Assembly: GCA_905210525.1 (NCBI GenBank)
Contig: CAJLXE010000129.1
Span: forward strand, 1 to 5,228
Reading direction: 5' to 3'
DNA from: an uncultured Clostridia bacterium
Lineage (GTDB): Bacteria; Bacillota; Clostridia; HGM11327
DNA: 5,228 bases
Shown: positions 1 through 5,228 of the stretch, in pieces
Layout: every line of letters starts with the position of its first letter
Position numbering within the stretch: position 1 is the first letter of the stretch
Made by a program: the position numbers and the translations under genes
The notes under the pieces: generated by a model
Told to the model about the DNA's origin: nothing
Databases searched by the model: none
What the model saw: the letters and a program-made list of their open reading frames with translations, nothing else

Positions 1-2
1 AA

Positions 3-365
3 TTAAGAAAGCAGAACATATGAGGAATCCGTATCTGCTTTTACATATATATAAACAATCTTTCCGAGTTCGCGGGCGCATTTTATGGTGTAAGCCGTAC
101 CGTGCGATTCTCCGTCCCAAAAAGCTATGACAATATCGGCATAATCGGCAATCAAAGCGTCCCTTATCAGGGCGGCACGCTTGCCGTAAAGAGAATATTG
201 AGGGAGAAATTCCGTAAACGCTATCTTTTGTTCATGGGCAAATTTTTTTGCACATTTATCAATGCCGACAGCTCCGCCGGATACGATCTCGGTGGTATTT
301 TGCGGCAGATATTTATCCAGATGCTCGACAGTAAGATTTCTTGAACCGATAATTGCTACTTTCAT
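3..365 (-). CDS. SLOG-superfamily (DUF2493/YspA-like) Rossmann-fold protein
   Basis: This complete 120-residue protein runs from an ATG at 365-363 to a TAA at 5-3. It begins with a Rossmann-type strand and turn (MKVAIIGSRN, residues 1-10). A glycine-rich SGGAVGID motif follows (29-36), then a YGKRAALIRD segment (60-69) and FWDGESHGT (82-90). This order is typical of the DUF2493/YspA branch of the SLOG superfamily, which includes DprA and LOG proteins and is thought to bind nucleotides or nucleotide-derived ligands. The GGAxGID motif also recalls DprA, but the protein is far too short to be DprA and lacks its extra domains. The ligand and cellular role are unknown. An AAAGG sequence lies 11 bases upstream of the start, a rather long spacing. 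The gene is divergent from the XRE regulator at 566-790, so the two may be controlled from the shared intergenic region. No signal peptide or membrane segment is seen. Family assignment is fairly sure; function is not. Confidence 0.85.
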   Translation of the reverse strand: MKVAIIGSRNLTVEHLDKYLPQNTTEIVSGGAVGIDKCAKKFAHEQKIAFTEFLPQYSLYGKRAALIRDALIADYADIVIAFWDGESHGTAYTIKCARELGKIVYIYVKADTDSSYVLLS

Positions 366-430
366 TATAAAATCAGCCTTTCATGTATTATGCCGAATAA
401 TTGCGGGTAAGCACATATCCGATGTGTATT

Positions 431-447
431 TACACATTATATGTGTA
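431..447. promoter_or_regulatory. Inverted repeat over the SLOG -10 box, possible operator
   Basis: TACACAT-TAT-ATGTGTA is a perfect 7-base inverted repeat with a 3-base centre. It covers the TATAAT (441-436) of the minus-strand promoter. The half-site CACAT/ATGTG recurs nearby: CACAT at 412-416, ATGTG at 422-426, CACAT at 458-462 and ATGTG at 485-489. A dimeric repressor bound here would block transcription of the SLOG gene. The XRE protein encoded next door is the obvious candidate, but that link is inference. The region is AT-rich, so chance palindromes are possible. Confidence 0.4.
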
Positions 448-477
448 TATTTTACCACACATAATGGTTAAATGCAA
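436..477 (-). promoter_or_regulatory. Candidate overlapping promoters for the SLOG gene
   Basis: Read on the minus strand, TTGCAT (477-472), a 17-base spacer and TAAAAT (454-449) form a good sigma-A-type promoter. A second overlapping candidate uses TTATGT (458-453), a 17-base spacer and a perfect TATAAT (441-436). Either would give a leader of roughly 65-80 bases before the ATG at 365. The first uses the same hexamers and spacing as the secA promoter candidate at 1057-1085. The start site is inferred from sequence only. Confidence 0.5.
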
Positions 478-494
478 CGTGTGAATGTGCATTT
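470..494. repeat. Inverted repeat AAATGCA / TGCATTT in the divergent intergenic region
   Basis: AAATGCA at 470-476 and TGCATTT at 488-494 are perfect 7-base inverted arms around an 11-base centre. The left arm overlaps the -35 hexamer (477-472) of the minus-strand promoter. It could be a second regulator-binding site or a coincidence; nothing in the sequence decides this. Confidence 0.3.
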
Positions 495-501
495 GAACAT
501 T

Positions 502-539
502 GACAAATTGTCGCATTTTCTTCAGCAATAAGTTATACT
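502..539 (+). promoter_or_regulatory. Candidate promoter of the XRE regulator with upstream palindrome
   Basis: A good -10 box, TATACT, lies at 534-539, which would start transcription near 546 and leave a leader of about 20 bases. No good -35 sits at normal spacing: 511-516 reads TCGCAT. A consensus TTGACA at 500-505 is 28 bases from this -10, too far to serve it. A perfect palindrome, GACAA-A-TTGTC (502-512), is centred at 507, near -39 from the predicted start. That is a position where a bound regulator could activate or autoregulate. The -10 is reasonable; the operator role is inference. Confidence 0.35.
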
Positions 540-565
540 TAATTAATATTGAAACGGAGAATACT

Positions 566-790
566 ATGAAGCCTGAACATTATAAGAATTGGATAAAAAT
601 AGGGTTGAACGTTGCATATTACAGAAAAGAGCAGGGATTGACGCAGTTGGATCTTTCTGAAATGTGTTCGATAAGCAGAAATCATCTGCAAAGAATAGAA
701 AGCGGATTTCCTGCATCGGTTGATGTATTCATGAGTATAGCTGATGCTTTGAATATTCCGCTTTACCGTATATTTGAATTCAGAGAGTGA
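566..790 (+). CDS. XRE/Cro-CI family helix-turn-helix transcriptional regulator
   Basis: This 74-residue protein is essentially one HTH_3 domain. The segment IGLNVAYYRKEQGLTQLDL (12-30) supplies the first helices, and ISRNHLQRIESG (36-47) is the recognition-helix region. The sequence ALNIPLYRIFEF (61-72) closes the bundle as in many small clostridial XRE proteins. The start chosen is the ATG at 566, preceded by ACGGAGA (554-560) at 5-base spacing. An upstream in-frame TTG at 500 has no ribosome binding site, coincides with promoter-like sequence and would add residues unlike the family. There is no extra ligand-binding or peptidase domain, so it probably acts as a small dimeric DNA-binding protein. 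It is divergent from the SLOG gene at 3-365 and may regulate that gene and itself through the inverted repeats between them. The target and signal cannot be read from sequence. Confidence 0.88.
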   Translation: MKPEHYKNWIKIGLNVAYYRKEQGLTQLDLSEMCSISRNHLQRIESGFPASVDVFMSIADALNIPLYRIFEFRE

Positions 791-816
791 TGATGCATTG
801 TCATTATCTGATTATG

Positions 817-860
817 CCGGCATATGCATACAGTTATGATGTGCCGGATTATTTGTATTT
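817..860 (+). terminator. Probable intrinsic terminator after the XRE gene
   Basis: CCGGCATAT (817-825) pairs with ATGTGCCGG (839-847) through nine pairs including one G-U. After one bulged G (826), CATA (827-830) pairs with TATG (835-838), closing a CAGT tetraloop. The 13-pair hairpin starts 27 bases after the stop codon at 790. The tract after it, 848-860, is T-rich but interrupted (8 T in 13), so termination may be incomplete. It could equally be a stable 3' end structure. Confidence 0.55.
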
Positions 861-1056
861 CCGCAATTACTGCACTGATTTTTGATATAGTTGAATTTAT
901 TGTGTTTATTTGGGATACAGTGTTGTTTTGCTGCTTTTTTTATTATTTGTGTTTTTACGGAATAAATACGGGATCATAATTATTGCTTGCGAGGTGCGCA
1001 ATTATCGGTTGCAAGCTCGGCATTGTATGAAAATTTATTGTTTTAAAAATATGTGC
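861..1056. other. AT-rich gene-free stretch upstream of secA, with one hairpin
   Basis: No convincing gene is present. An open frame at 910-1095 has only a TTG start, no ribosome binding site and a T-rich low-complexity beginning. The only structure seen is GCTTGCGA (985-992) facing TTGCAAGC (1009-1016), an 8-pair stem with one G-U and a 16-base loop. A competing smaller hairpin is TTGCG (987-991) with CGCAA (997-1001). TGCTTGC recurs at 984-990 and 1054-1060. A weak promoter-like pair, TTGAAT (891-896) and GATACA (914-919) with a TG extension, could place the hairpin in a longer secA leader, but this is not supported further. Confidence 0.35.
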
Positions 1057-1085
1057 TTGCATAAATCGGTAATACGTGATAAAAT
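1057..1085 (+). promoter_or_regulatory. Sigma-A-type promoter for secA
   Basis: TTGCAT (1057-1062), a 17-base spacer and TAAAAT (1080-1085) match a housekeeping promoter well. Transcription would begin near 1092, leaving a leader of about 40 bases. The ribosome binding site AAAGGAA (1119-1125) is 6 bases before the secA ATG. This promoter probably drives secA, prfB and the following lipoprotein gene, since no terminator is seen between them. Confidence 0.6.
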
Positions 1086-1131
1086 AATAAAATAGATGGA
1101 GACTACATTCATAAAATGAAAGGAATACAAT

Positions 1132-3867
1132 ATGGCGGGATTACTGAAAGCGATATTCGGAGATCAGAACGAAAAAGAAATAAAAAGACTTTCCAAAATC
1201 GCAGATAAAATAGAAGAGCTTGAACCTGTTATGCAGAGCAAAACAGATGAAGAACTGAAGCAGTACACTCAGATATTCAAGGACAGGCTCGCTAAAGGGG
1301 AAACGCTTGACGATATTCTTGTTGAAGCGTTTGCCGTTGAACGCGAGGCTTCATGGAGAGTGCTTAATAAAAAGCCTTATTATGTACAGCTTATAGGCGG
1401 AATAATATTGCATCAGGGCAGATGCGCCGAGATGAAGACAGGTGAAGGAAAAACATTTGTTGCTCCTATTGCCGCTTATCTCAATGCTCTGACGGGTCAC
1501 GGTGTGCATATTGTAACCGTAAACGAATACCTTGCTAAAACACAGTGCGCAATAATCGGTAAAATATTCAATTTCCTCGGAATGTCGTGCGGACTTATTC
1601 TGAGAGAAATGGATTCTGCGGAAAGACAAAAAAACTATAACTGTGATGTAACGTATGTTACAAATAATGAACTTGGCTTCGATTATCTCAGAGATAACAT
1701 GGTAATCGACAAAAGCAGAATGGTAATAAGAGATCTTAATTTTGCCATAGTCGATGAAGTTGACTCGATTCTTATAGATGAAGCGCGTACTCCGCTTATT
1801 ATTTCCGGTGCGGGCGAAAAATCCACATCGATGTATTATACTGCGGATAAATTTGCTTCACGTCTTACTCCGGATGATTACGGTGTGGATGAAAAGGCTA
1901 AAACCGTTTACCTTACAGATCAGGGTACGGTAAAGGCTGAAAAATATTTCAACATAACAAACCTTGCCGATGCGGAAAATATTGAATTGCAGCATTATAT
2001 CCAGCAGGCAATAAAGGCTCATTTCAACATGAAAAGAGATGTTGATTATGTTGTAAAAGACGGTCAGGCAATAATTGTAGACGAATTTACGGGACGTCTT
2101 ATGGTTGGAAGACGTTACAGCGACGGCTTGCATCAGGCAATAGAGGCAAAAGAGGGACTTAAAGTAGAACGCGAATCGGTTACACTCGCTACAATAACAT
2201 TCCAGAATTTCTTCCGTATGTATAAAAAGCTTTCGGGTATGACAGGTACGGCAAAAACGGAGGAATCGGAATTCAAGGCTATCTACGCGCTCGACGTTGT
2301 CGTTGTGCCCACAAACAAGCCGATGATAAGAATTGACGAGAACGATGTTGTTTATGCAAAGGCAAAATCAAAGTTCAACGCGATAGTGGACGATATAACC
2401 GAATGTGCGCACAGAGGTCAGCCCGTGCTTGTGGGTACTGTATCGGTAGAAAAATCCGAAATGCTCAGCGCAATGCTTAAGCGCAAAGGAATAAAGCATC
2501 AGGTGCTCAACGCAAAGTACCACGACAAAGAAGCCGAAATAGTAGCTCAGGCGGGCAGACTCAATGCCGTTACGATAGCTACAAACATGGCGGGCAGAGG
2601 TACGGATATTATGCTCGGAGGCAATCCGGAGGTAATGGCAAAGCAGGAAATGAAGCGCGAAGGGTATGCGCCCGAAATTCTGGAGCTTGTAGATACTTAT
2701 GAAGAGACGAACGATGCCGAAGTGCTTAAAGCAAGAGAAGTTTTCAAAGAGACGGTGAAACGTTATAAGGTTGAAACAGATGCCGAGAAAGAAAAGGTTA
2801 CGGCACTCGGCGGACTTTATATAATAGGCACGGAACGGCATGAGAGCAGACGTATAGATAATCAGCTCAGAGGCCGTGCAGGCAGACAGGGCGATCCGGG
2901 TAAATCACGTTTTTACGTATCGCTGGAAGACGACCTTATGAGACTTTTCGGTTCGGAAAGACTTGAGGGCATAATGAACACTCTCAATCCGGAGGATAAC
3001 GTTCCTCTTGAAATGGGATTGCTTTCAAAACAGATAGAAAATGCACAGAAACGTGTTGAGGGCAGAAACTTTTCCATAAGAAAGAGCGTTTTGCAGTATG
3101 ACGATGTTATGAACCGCCAGAGAGAGCTTATTTACGATCAGCGCCGCAGAGTACTTGAGGGCGAAAATGTAAACGGCTTTATAATGGATATGATAGATAC
3201 CGTTGTGGATGAGGTTGTCACGGCATATACAGCCGAAACTGATGACCCCATGGATTATAATTTTGACGGAATGATCGAATATATCGAATCGCTTTTTATG
3301 CCGAGAGGTTCGCTCAGATTTACTGCCGAGGAAAGAAAGTCCATAGACAGAAAAACTCTTGCTGAACGTATAAAGCAAATGGCAAGAGACGAGTACAAAA
3401 AGCGCGAGGAAATCAATACTCCCGAAATAATGCGCGATCTGGAACGTATCATTCTTTTGAGAGTGGTTGACTCCAAGTGGCGCGATCATATAGATGCAAT
3501 GGCTGAGCTGCGCGACGGCATGAACCTGAGAGCTTATGCAAACAGAGATCCTATTATTGAATATAAGAAGGAATCGTTTGAAATGTTTGACGAAATGACA
3601 AGCGCAATACAGCATGAAACGCTTAAAATGCTTTTCAATGTTGTTGTAAAGAGCAAGGAACAAATGCCTTTGAGCAGAAGAAAAGAACCGGAGAATCTCA
3701 AAACAAACAGAACAAGCGACGGTACTGTTATTAATCAGCAAAACAAAGCGTCTACTCCGGCAGTTGCAAAAAAGGTTCCCGGCAGAAACGACCCGTGTCC
3801 GTGCGGAAGCGGTAAAAAATATAAACAGTGCTGCGGAAAAAACGACAATTCAACAGAAAACCAATAA
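1132..3867 (+). CDS. secA: Preprotein translocase ATPase subunit SecA
   Basis: SecA is the cytoplasmic motor that pushes unfolded preproteins through the SecYEG channel using ATP. This 911-residue protein is full length for a Gram-positive SecA with a long C-terminal tail. Seen in order: the typical start MAGLLKAIFGDQNEKE, Walker A MKTGEGKT (101-108), Walker B DEVD (208-211) followed by IDEARTPLIISG (215-226), the preprotein cross-linking region up to about 370, and the second nucleotide-binding domain with TNMAGRGTDI (484-493) and QLRGRAGRQGDPG (578-590). The helical scaffold and two-helix finger come next (about 770-815, including KWRDHIDAM and LRAY). A basic linker leads to the SEC-C zinc site, C889, C891, C900 and C901 (CxC-x8-CC). 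The ATG is supported by AAAGGAA at 6-base spacing. Two tandem TAA codons end the gene. Several normally conserved positions differ, notably TQCA at 137-140 where RDAE is usual. It is 39 bases upstream of prfB, with no terminator between them. Confidence 0.98.
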   Translation: MAGLLKAIFGDQNEKEIKRLSKIADKIEELEPVMQSKTDEELKQYTQIFKDRLAKGETLDDILVEAFAVEREASWRVLNKKPYYVQLIGGIILHQGRCAEMKTGEGKTFVAPIAAYLNALTGHGVHIVTVNEYLAKTQCAIIGKIFNFLGMSCGLILREMDSAERQKNYNCDVTYVTNNELGFDYLRDNMVIDKSRMVIRDLNFAIVDEVDSILIDEARTPLIISGAGEKSTSMYYTADKFASRLTPDDYGVDEKAKTVYLTDQGTVKAEKYFNITNLADAENIELQHYIQQAIKAHFNMKRDVDYVVKDGQAIIVDEFTGRLMVGRRYSDGLHQAIEAKEGLKVERESVTLATITFQNFFRMYKKLSGMTGTAKTEESEFKAIYALDVVVVPTNKPMIRIDENDVVYAKAKSKFNAIVDDITECAHRGQPVLVGTVSVEKSEMLSAMLKRKGIKHQVLNAKYHDKEAEIVAQAGRLNAVTIATNMAGRGTDIMLGGNPEVMAKQEMKREGYAPEILELVDTYEETNDAEVLKAREVFKETVKRYKVETDAEKEKVTALGGLYIIGTERHESRRIDNQLRGRAGRQGDPGKSRFYVSLEDDLMRLFGSERLEGIMNTLNPEDNVPLEMGLLSKQIENAQKRVEGRNFSIRKSVLQYDDVMNRQRELIYDQRRRVLEGENVNGFIMDMIDTVVDEVVTAYTAETDDPMDYNFDGMIEYIESLFMPRGSLRFTAEERKSIDRKTLAERIKQMARDEYKKREEINTPEIMRDLERIILLRVVDSKWRDHIDAMAELRDGMNLRAYANRDPIIEYKKESFEMFDEMTSAIQHETLKMLFNVVVKSKEQMPLSRRKEPENLKTNRTSDGTVINQQNKASTPAVAKKVPGRNDPCPCGSGKKYKQCCGKNDNSTENQ

Positions 3868-3906
3868 TAAATAAAATATAATTAACTAACAGAGAGGGTG
3901 AATATT

Positions 3907-5008
3907 ATGCAGATAGAGGCGGCAAAGCAAAAGCTGGATTATCTCTACGAAGTCATAAAACAGGTAGGTGATGCACTTTAACTTAGGTTCTATGAAGCAG
4001 AGAGCAGAAGAACTCAACATGACTCTTTCGGATCCCGAAGTATGGGGAGATCCGGAAAAAATGAACAAGCTCAATGCGGAACTCAAGAGTTGCACAACAA
4101 AAATGGAAATACACGACGATCTTATGTCAAAGCTTGACGATGCTTCAACACTGATCTCGTTTTATGAAGATGCGGGTGACGAAGATTCGCTCAACGAGGC
4201 CGAACAGGTGCTTCAGGCGGCGGAAACAGAAATAGAAACTCTGCGTCTTGAGACGTTGCTTAACGGAAAATATGATAAAAACAACGCCATAATAAGCTTG
4301 CACGCCGGTGCGGGCGGAACCGAAGCCATGGACTGGACGGGTATGCTTCTCAGAATGTATACGCGCTGGGCGGAGGATAAGGGATTCAAGGTTACAACGC
4401 TTGATTATCTGGACGGCGAGGAAGCCGGAGTAAAGAGCGTTACGCTCAAGATAGACGGCGAATATGCATACGGATATCTCAAGGTTGAAAGAGGCGTTCA
4501 CCGTCTGGTGAGAATATCTCCGTTTGACGCGGCTAAAAAAAGACATACGTCTTTTGCATCGGTTGATGTTATGCCGGAGCTTAATGACGACCTGAGCGTT
4601 CAGATAAGACCTGAAGATCTTCGTGTGGACACATACAGATCATCGGGTGCGGGCGGTCAGCACGTAAATAAGACGGAATCTGCAATAAGAATTACGCACA
4701 TTCCGACAGGCGTGGTTGTTCAGTGTCAGAACGAACGTTCTCAGATACAAAACAGAGAAACTGCCATGAATATGCTCAGAGGTAAGCTTATGGCGCTCAA
4801 AGAGCAGGAAGAAATGGCGAAGCTTTCCGATATAAAGGGCGAGATAAAGAAGATAGAATGGGGTTCGCAGATACGTTCTTACGTATTCTGCCCGTACACT
4901 ATGGTCAATGACCATAGAACGGAAATAAAGACTCCGAATGTACAGGCTGTAATGGACGGCGACATAGATTTGTTTATAATAGGTTACCTCAAAGCGCTTA
5001 ATGCATAA
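3907..5008 (+). CDS. prfB: Peptide chain release factor 2 (programmed +1 frameshift)
   Basis: RF2 releases the finished peptide at UGA and UAA codons. The gene starts at the ATG at 3907, preceded by a GAGGGTGA ribosome binding site (3894-3901) at 5-base spacing. The first frame gives 24 residues (MQIEAAKQKLDYLYEVIKQV, then GDAL) and stops at TAA 3979-3981. A +1 shift on CTT (3976-3978), skipping T3979, continues as NLGSMKQRAEEL and runs to TAA 5006-5008. The joined product is 366 residues, the usual RF2 length. In joined numbering, the stop-recognition tripeptide SPF lies at 204-206 and the catalytic GGQ at 249-251 within SGAGGQHVNKT, which matches the expected spacing and separates it from RF1. 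AGGTEAMDW (about 135-143) is also family-typical. The coordinates span both frames; this is regulation, not a broken gene. The shift site uses TAA rather than the usual TGA. It lies 39 bases after secA and 39 before a lipoprotein gene. Confidence 0.95.
3966..3982 (+). promoter_or_regulatory. prfB +1 recoding site with UAA stop
   Basis: The slippery codon CTT (3976-3978) is followed by the stop TAA (3979-3981) and C3982, the poor termination context conserved at prfB sites. Upstream, AGGTGAT (3966-3972) is fully complementary to the AUCACCU near the 3' end of 16S rRNA and ends three bases before CTT. In E. coli the stimulator is AGGGGG, also three bases before CTT, but it pairs with the central CCUCCU. 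Here the register on the anti-Shine-Dalgarno is therefore shifted by about four bases. The stop is normally UGA in this family. An in-frame ATG at 3971-3973 overlaps the site and could allow some internal initiation. Confidence 0.88.
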
Positions 5009-5024
5009 TGCATAATGTATTATG
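5001..5024 (+). repeat. Short tandem heptamers across the prfB stop codon
   Basis: ATGCATA at 5001-5007 is repeated exactly at 5008-5014, followed by the degenerate copy ATGTATT at 5015-5021. CATAAT (5011-5016) and ATTATG (5019-5024) are also inverted. The first copy contains the last codons and TAA of prfB. There is no G+C-rich stem or T-run, so it does not look like a terminator; replication slippage is the simplest origin. Confidence 0.55.
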
Positions 5025-5047
5025 TACGAGGTAAAAAGGAGTTATAA

Positions 5048-5228
5048 GTGCGGTACACATATAAAAAAATAATTTTGTTTTTTACAACGGTGTGTATGCT
5101 GCTTGCAATGTGCAGCTGCTCGGCAAAACCGGGCAGCTCAACCGAACAAAAACCGGACCCGACGCCAACTGCGCCAACCCGGCAGAATCCCATAGCGTCT
5201 TATGAAAGAGTGCAGACCGTTACTTGGG
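5048..5228 (+). CDS. Probable lipoprotein, N-terminal part (runs off right edge)
   Basis: A GTG start at 5048 follows an AAGGAG ribosome binding site (5036-5041) at 6-base spacing. An in-frame TAA sits immediately before it, so no longer start exists. The first 60 residues are visible. They show a basic n-region (RYTYKK), a hydrophobic core (IILFFTTVCMLLA, 8-20) and a cysteine-rich cleavage region, LAMCSCS. Either C22 or C24 could be the lipidated residue: C24 has the favourable Ser at -1, while C22 has the better Leu-Ala at -3/-2. A Ser/Pro-rich linker (about 27-45) then leads into ASYERVQTVTW, where a folded domain seems to begin. This is the usual layout of a Sec-exported, membrane-anchored extracellular lipoprotein such as a solute-binding protein, but the domain is cut off and cannot be named. 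It sits 39 bases after prfB without a visible terminator and is probably co-transcribed. Confidence 0.8.
   Translation, partial: MRYTYKKIILFFTTVCMLLAMCSCSAKPGSSTEQKPDPTPTAPTRQNPIASYERVQTVTW

Noticed and set aside
500..790. Longer XRE protein starting at TTG 500
   Set aside because: The TTG lies in promoter-like sequence without a ribosome binding site, whereas ATG 566 has ACGGAGA at 5-base spacing.
918..942. T-run after CAG...CTG as a terminator
   Set aside because: Only a three-pair stem can form before the T-run, too weak for an intrinsic terminator.
910..1095. Open frame of 61 codons with a hydrophobic beginning, possibly a small membrane protein
   Set aside because: It begins at TTG with no ribosome binding site. 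The hydrophobic stretch comes from T-rich sequence, and the frame overlaps the secA promoter.
1096..1119. Seven-codon upstream frame (METTFIK) ending at the secA ribosome binding site, a possible leader peptide
   Set aside because: There is no Shine-Dalgarno before it, the predicted transcript starts only about 4 bases upstream, and it shows no arrest-like sequence.
2368..2841. Long minus-strand open frames inside secA and prfB, for example 2368-2841 and 3025-3741
   Set aside because: They lie antisense within well-supported genes, have no family resemblance and reflect the codon use of the real frame.
3868..3906. Possible terminator between secA and prfB
   Set aside because: The gap is AT-rich with no stem; it contains only the prfB ribosome binding site.
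3907..3981. Frameshifted prfB pseudogene
   Set aside because: The shift is exactly at the family's recoding position, and the joined protein has full length with intact SPF and GGQ motifs.
3968..5008. prfB as a simple 346-codon gene starting at GTG 3968 or ATG 3971
   Set aside because: This omits the conserved N-terminal helix. The ATG at 3907 has a far better ribosome binding site, and the CTT-stop-C arrangement is the known RF2 frameshift layout.

Overview
The window looks like a chromosomal segment from a low-to-moderate GC Gram-positive bacterium, most likely an Oscillospiraceae/Ruminococcaceae-type Clostridia. This rests on the secA-prfB gene order common in Firmicutes, heavy AGA (Arg) and ATA (Ile) codon use, strong AGGAGG-type ribosome binding sites, a SEC-C zinc motif at the end of SecA, and a lipoprotein signal peptide. 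The taxonomic guess is inference from gene content and codon use, not from a search.

Layout. Positions 3-365 (minus strand) carry a small SLOG/DUF2493-type Rossmann protein. It is transcribed divergently from a 74-residue XRE/Cro-CI helix-turn-helix regulator at 566-790 (plus). The 200 bases between them hold candidate promoters in both directions and several short inverted repeats, one lying directly over a consensus -10 box. A strong hairpin at 817-847 probably ends the regulator transcript. The following AT-rich stretch, to 1131, shows no convincing gene; it ends with a good sigma-A-type promoter (1057-1085) for secA.

The main transcription unit is secA (1132-3867), prfB (3907-5008) and the start of a lipoprotein gene (5048 to the right edge), all on the plus strand with gaps of 39 bases each and no visible terminator between them. 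SecA is the ATPase motor of the Sec translocon, which would also export the lipoprotein. prfB encodes release factor 2 and needs a programmed +1 frameshift after codon 24 to join a 24-codon first frame to the remaining 342 codons.

The most notable observation is the prfB recoding site. It reads CTT TAA C, not the usual CTT TGA C, so the regulatory stop is UAA, a codon read by both RF1 and RF2. The textbook loop, in which RF2 alone terminates at UGA, would then be altered. The Shine-Dalgarno-like stimulator upstream also differs from the E. coli arrangement. No wholly new multi-gene system is evident. The SLOG/XRE pair is the only accessory-looking part, and its function cannot be read from sequence alone.
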